Positions 59,961 through 64,000 of a stretch of 64,000 nt of DNA are shown here, in pieces. Position 1 is the first letter of the stretch. The number at the start of each line of letters is the position of its first letter. The notes under the pieces are model-generated. The model was given only the letters and a program-made list of their open reading frames with translations. It made no database searches and was not told the origin of the DNA. Where the stretch lies: positions 3,623,490-3,687,489 of the forward strand of contig JAQFVV010006311.1 in NCBI GenBank assembly GCA_028023455.1. Direction: 5' to 3'. The translations under genes and the position numbers were made by a program. The stretch comes from Epiperipatus broadwayi (taxonomy: Eukaryota > Onychophora > Udeonychophora > Euonychophora > Peripatidae).

Positions 59961-61829
59961 TGCTTAATAATACAATATAACTATAACTTTAAAGATTATT
60001 TTAACTTATTTACTGCCCATAAATTGTGAAATACCCAGCATAATGGTATGGTTTCTTCATTAAACAAACATGGATAATAATTTTAATTAAATATAAAATC
60101 AAGATCTGAAGATCCCCCCTTATGTTACTTAATATTATTCATGACTTCCCACACATTTAACAAATCTCAATCTCGGTTAATAAATGCCCTTATGAAAATA
60201 TATAAATTATTACAAAAATGAATGGGTGGTGGTAATAGCTATGATGGGTTTACATATATAACATAAATTGATAAGAAATAGCACATTATTTAGAAAGGAA
60301 AACATTTTTAGAAAAAACAGATGTTGATCTGTTTTTCTATAGCAAACATAGAAAATAATTAATTTGTTTATCTAAAATTGCTAGCATCTGGACAAGTCGA
60401 ATAAGACTTGTTTTGATTAAGTTATAAGTTAATTACCCAATAAATGATCGGTGGGGAAAATGAAAATAAATTATGTGCTGGTGATTTTAGAAATATTGGC
60501 ATTTTTCTTCTTTAAAACATAAATATAAACAAAAATTATCTGCCGCATGGAAATAAAAGAAAAGAAAACATTTTATAAAAAGCTTAATAGTGATAAGTTA
60601 TATAGAGTTATATACTTTGACATTTAATATATATATGATCAGAAAATAGAATAAATATTACAAAGAAGGTAGGATATTGAGAATTACGAGCGGCTAAAGT
60701 TTTTTCCTTGCTATCTGGAAGAGCAATTTTGATACGAGTCAGTCCATCAGCGTTAGTTCACTAAATCTAGGGTAGCAGTAATATATGGTAGGTAGCATTT
60801 TACTTTTAATGGAAAAATATTTAAAGTTCATCAGTACGGGATGCAGAGCTTCACTTATGGGAAAAGCATATCAGAACGGAGGGGAAGGTGAAATTTCCCC
60901 TACTCGTGGCACATTGAATGAAAATTAAAAGTGAAGTGGATTATGTATAGCAATATCTTAATTTTGTGGTCTCCTCTTCCTTTTTGGATTCAAATCCAGC
61001 AGTATTTATACTTTTATTTTGATGATGTAACCTAGCAACTACTGCTGGACCTGAGGCGGTTTACATAATGTACATCTGGAATCATTTGACTGGATACTTT
61101 CTTATTTAGTAAGACTTTTGAAACAATGCATTTCTGTTATCAGTTTCTCGAACGATTGTTTTAAAATAAATCTTACAATTTTAAAACAAGCTAGCATGGA
61201 CAAAATTTCCATTAATGGGTTTATTTTATTATTACAAAGTCATAATCTTTTACTTTTATCTAAGGGGGTCTTCCGTGTAATTGTTTTCGAGAGACTTTTT
61301 AACAGGTTTGCATCATTTCTGGCTACTAAATTACATATGAAAAAATAATAAGTTTCTTATATGATAATTTATATATAACATAACTTTACTAATTTATTAG
61401 CAACCTCCTACACTGAAATATATATAGATTTATTACTTATGCCCGAATACACATGAGAATATTATTAAGTAAAAATATTTTTAGATTAAAATACATAAGT
61501 ATTTACGTGATTTGTGTTAAAATACTAAGCAAAAGAAGTATACGTGTTATTAGATATGTATACGTGCATAAAGACAGGTTTGAATATAGTTAGATGGTAG
61601 GAGATTGGATGTGGGCTGTGAAGCAGGATCTGAGCATCAGATCATTTGCTTCATATGCTTATGTATATAATTCTAAAAAATAGTTTGTTATCATTATCCC
61701 ATTATACAGCATCTATTGCGAGCATATAATTGATAGACACCAAATGGTATAATGAAATATATTATTTCCTAAGATGTGATATGTTGGACTATTTCCATCA
61801 TTTATGAGTGAATGTTGAATGTATAGAAA
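59961..61829. other. Unassigned stretch
   Basis: AT-rich with moderate islands at 60660-60920 and 60960-61100. No domain, TIR or RNA gene was recognised. Confidence 0.4.
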
Positions 61830-61975
61830 ATTTTAAACTTTATTTAAACTTTTCAAATACAAACAACTTGTTAGTAATAACACACAAATAGACAATACAG
61901 GTTAGTAATTACACAACGTTTCGAGTAGTATTATTCTCCACTCTTCTTCAGGTGTTGCTGGCCTATATGCACAGT
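61830..61975 (-). other. PLE terminal region with hammerhead-ribozyme-like fold
   Basis: Minus strand, downstream of the PLE coding region. At 61951-61917 it reads CTGAAGAA, then a 6-bp stem with one G-U pair (GAGTGG/CTACTC) around AGAATAATA, then GAAACGTTG. This has the order of a hammerhead core (CUGANGA, stem II, GAAA) with one extra A before stem II; stem I is not evident. PLE terminal repeats are known to carry hammerhead motifs, which supports the reading. A GTGT-x-ATTACTAAC word is repeated just downstream (61881-61915). Related copies lie at 39960-40155 and, with other bases, at 44890-44921. Confidence 0.5.
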
Positions 61976-61984
61976 GACAATATT

Positions 61985-62075
61985 CGCTTAGAAGTTGAAC
62001 TCGCACCTTTAGATTCTTGAATATTGAATTTAAGGCAAACACTCTACCAACTGAGCTATTCTGTCAAAGGCAACA
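61985..62075 (-). repeat. tRNA-like pol III head (SINE-like) joined to the PLE terminus
   Basis: The minus strand reads GACAGAATAGCTCAGTTGGT then AGAGTG (perfect A-box), an anticodon-like arm, and GCGAGTTCAACTTC (B-box-like). The outermost bases (GACAG ... TTGTC) pair weakly. The A-to-B distance is longer than in a normal tRNA and the T-stem does not pair, so this is not a working tRNA. A second, opposite B-box (GGTTCAAATCC, plus, about 62109-62119) followed by a T-run lies just beyond. It sits between the PLE stop codon at 62172 and the hammerhead-like fold. Confidence 0.5.
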
Positions 62076-62171
62076 TATAGTAGAAATTTGATATATTTAT
62101 ATATGAGGGTTGGTTCAAATCCTCCTGAGTCCTTCAATTTTTTTTTTTAACAAGTCTAATTATTTTTATTT

Positions 62172-63256
62172 TTACTTTTTCCTAAGAGCAAGATTAATTA
62201 GAGGCTTCCATACATTGTGTATTGCCACACTGGGTTGACTTATAGGATTATTTACCATTGTCATATGAGCAGCTTCCTTGAATTTTCTTCTATGCATTTT
62301 TTCCTCTTTATCCAATATCTTTGTATTTTCCCACTTAAGCATATGGTCATTAGTACATACATGATCTGCTATGGTAGACACATCTGTTTTTTCTCTTTTA
62401 ACCATTAGTTTGTGCTCCTTCAATCGCTGTTCAACAGGGTGACAGGTCTCACCAATGTATTTCCTTCCACATTCACATGGTATTTCATAGATGCAGTTTT
62501 TGTTCTTCAGCATTTCCAGTTTAGGCTTAGTAGAAGTAAGCATTCTTCGAAGTGTGGTAAGGCTTTGGAAAGCAGTCCTAATATTATATTGACTACAGAT
62601 TTTCTTTAGTTTGTCTGCCATTCCTGGTATGTATGGATACACTACTGTACCAATAACTGTTTTCTCTTTTGGTGTCTCTTTGTGTTGTCTATTGAAGGTT
62701 TTTCTGATGACTGCTGATGGATAACCATTCTTCATAAGCATTTGTTCTGTGTGAATCTTTTCTTTTTCCAAGTCACTGGATTCTGAACAAACATCCTTTG
62801 CTCTGTTCCATAATGATAGTACAATTCCTTGTTTAGTGCTTCTTGTATGATTGGATGTATATGCCAAGTATTTTCCAGTGTGTTGGTTTCCTATACACTG
62901 TTGTTTTTACTTTGCCCTGAGGAAGTCTTGTCACAAGAACATCCAAGAATGCCAATTTTTGTTCTTGTTCTGATTCCATCGTGAATTTAATTGTAGGAGA
63001 TATGTTGTTAATGTGCATCCAGAATGACTGTAATTTTACCTCACCATGTGGCCATACCACAAATGTATCATCAACATATCGAAGCCACACTTTAGGTGGA
63101 CATGGAGTAGTATTTATGGCTGTGGCTTCAAGTTCTTCCATGTAAATGTTGCTGAGCAAGGGTGACAGAGATGATCCCATGGACATCCCTTGATTTTGTT
63201 GGAAGAATTCTGAGTTATATTGAAAGTATGTTGTTGTTACACAGAATAGGTAGAGC
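62172..63256 (-). pseudogene. Penelope-like element, left copy: RT C-terminal half and GIY-YIG endonuclease
   Basis: Read right to left from about 63256: TTTYFQYNSEFFQQ, GMSMGSSLSPLLSN (RT motif B), RYVDDTFVVWPHGE (motif C, catalytic DD), LAFLDVLVTR, VYRKPTH. It then continues in another frame from 62867 to 62172: TSNHTRSTKQGIVLSLWNRA, IPGMADKLKKI, NCIYEIPCECGRKYIGET with QRLKEHK (GIY-YIG nuclease), and the C-terminal extension ending in LALRKK. The frame change is due to a 2-base deletion near 62879-62885 relative to the right copy. The N-terminal part of the protein is missing because the copy stops at the head-to-head junction. All visible RT and GIY-YIG residues are intact, so the copy is recent. 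Confidence 0.93.
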
Positions 63257-64000
63257 TTTGTGGTATGGCCACATGGGAAGGAAAAATTACAGTCTTTCTG
63301 GATGCACATTAACAACATATCTCTTACAATTAAATTCACGATGGAATCAGAACAAGAACAAAAATTGGCATTCTTGGATGTTCTTGTGACAAGACTTCCT
63401 CAGGGAAAAGTAAAAACAACAGTGTATAGGAAACCAATACACACTGGAAAATACTTGGCATATACATCCAATCATACAAGAAGCACTAAACAAGGAATTG
63501 TACTATCACTATGGAACAGAGCAAAGGAGGTTTGTTCAGAAACCAGTGATTTGGAAAAAGAAAAGATTCACATAGAACAAATGCTTATGAAGAATGGTTA
63601 TCCATCAGCAGTCATCAGAAAAACCTTCAATAGACAACACAAAGAGACACCAAAAGAGAAAACAGTTATTGGTATGGTAGTGTATCCATACATACCAGGA
63701 ATGGCGGACAAATTAAAGAAAATCTGCAGTCAATATAACATTAGAACTGCTTTCCAAAGCCATACCACACTTTGAGGAATGCTTACTTCTACTAAGCCTA
63801 AACTGGAAATGCTGAAGAACAAAAACTGCATCTATGAAATACCATGTGAATGTGGAAGGAAATACATTGGTGAGACCTGTTGCCCTGTTGAACAGCGATT
63901 GAAGGAGCACAAACTAATGGTTAAAAGAGAAAAAACAGATGTGTCTACCATAGCAGATCATGTATGTACTAATGACCATATGCTTAAGTGGGAAAATACA
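63257..64000 (+). pseudogene. Penelope-like element, right copy (inverted, 5'-truncated, runs off the window)
   Basis: Plus-strand copy of the same PLE, starting inside RT at VVWPHG (bases TTTGTGGTATGG shared with the left copy) and continuing past the window edge in the GIY-YIG extension. It is about 96% identical to 62322-63063 of the left copy and has no 2-base deletion (744 vs 742 bp). It is broken by its own stop: TGA at 63773-63775 replaces CGA of the left copy (a CpG-to-TpG change), splitting RT/linker from the nuclease (NCIYEIPCECGRKYIGET near 63827-63880). The two copies therefore carry independent lesions. It lacks the RT catalytic DD because truncation lies just downstream of motif C. 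Confidence 0.92.

Noticed and set aside
61985-62075. Functional tRNA gene on the minus strand
   Set aside because: A- and B-boxes are present, but the T-stem does not pair, the arm between boxes is too long and the acceptor stem is weak.

Overview
This is a eukaryotic, almost certainly metazoan (invertebrate), nuclear window. It is very AT-rich, contains no compact operon-like coding, and is packed with trinucleotide microsatellites and decayed transposable elements: several non-LTR retrotransposons, Penelope-like elements (PLEs) with GIY-YIG endonuclease, a Merlin-type transposase remnant, a Tigger/pogo-like element and other terminal-inverted-repeat (TIR) elements. This mix is typical of large invertebrate genomes such as chelicerates, insects or molluscs. 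I cannot name the species from the sequence.

The only host-gene signal I can support is a single 103-nt putative exon on the minus strand at 17258-17360. It has the cysteine spacing of the cysteine-rich region of ADAM/ADAMTS-like metalloproteases and is flanked by AG and GT. If real, most of the window is intron or intergenic DNA of that gene. A weaker cysteine-rich reading frame lies at 1115-1261.

Layout. 1-2.8 kb: AT-rich, little recognisable. 2.8-7.9 kb: (TAA)n/(TAC)n microsatellites surround an almost complete minus-strand LINE (ORF1, endonuclease, reverse transcriptase; one stop in ORF2, one frameshift in ORF1). 8-13 kb: mostly unassigned, with a mariner-like fragment and a ~300-bp tandem duplication. 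13.4-16.7 kb: a 1,019-bp Tigger/pogo-like element with TA target duplication, and a 1.3-kb TIR element. 17.3 kb: metalloprotease-like exon. 17.8-22.3 kb: two related TIR elements, one with a 7-bp target duplication. 22.5-31 kb: satellites and foldbacks. 31.3-32 kb: Merlin transposase pseudogene. 35.7-42.4 kb: two copies of one RTE-like LINE, enclosing a PLE palindrome, a PLE endonuclease remnant and a Tigger-like fragment. 42.4-46 kb: three consecutive unrelated minisatellites (periods 56, 87, 71 bp) with PLE-type termini and nested repeats. 50-57.9 kb: three LINE pseudogenes, two of one family in opposite orientation. 61.8-64 kb: a tRNA-like pol III head next to a hammerhead-like PLE terminus, followed by two ~96% identical PLE copies head to head.

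The elements do not form a pathway. The links that matter are structural: repeated PLE 3' ends at several loci, a shared hammerhead-like fold in those ends, and inverted head-to-head PLE copies as expected from aberrant target-primed reverse transcription. I found no clear new defence or metabolic system. The best candidates for something undescribed are the tRNA-head/PLE-terminus composite, the microsatellite-embedded LINE, the triple minisatellite block and the TIR family with a 7-bp duplication.
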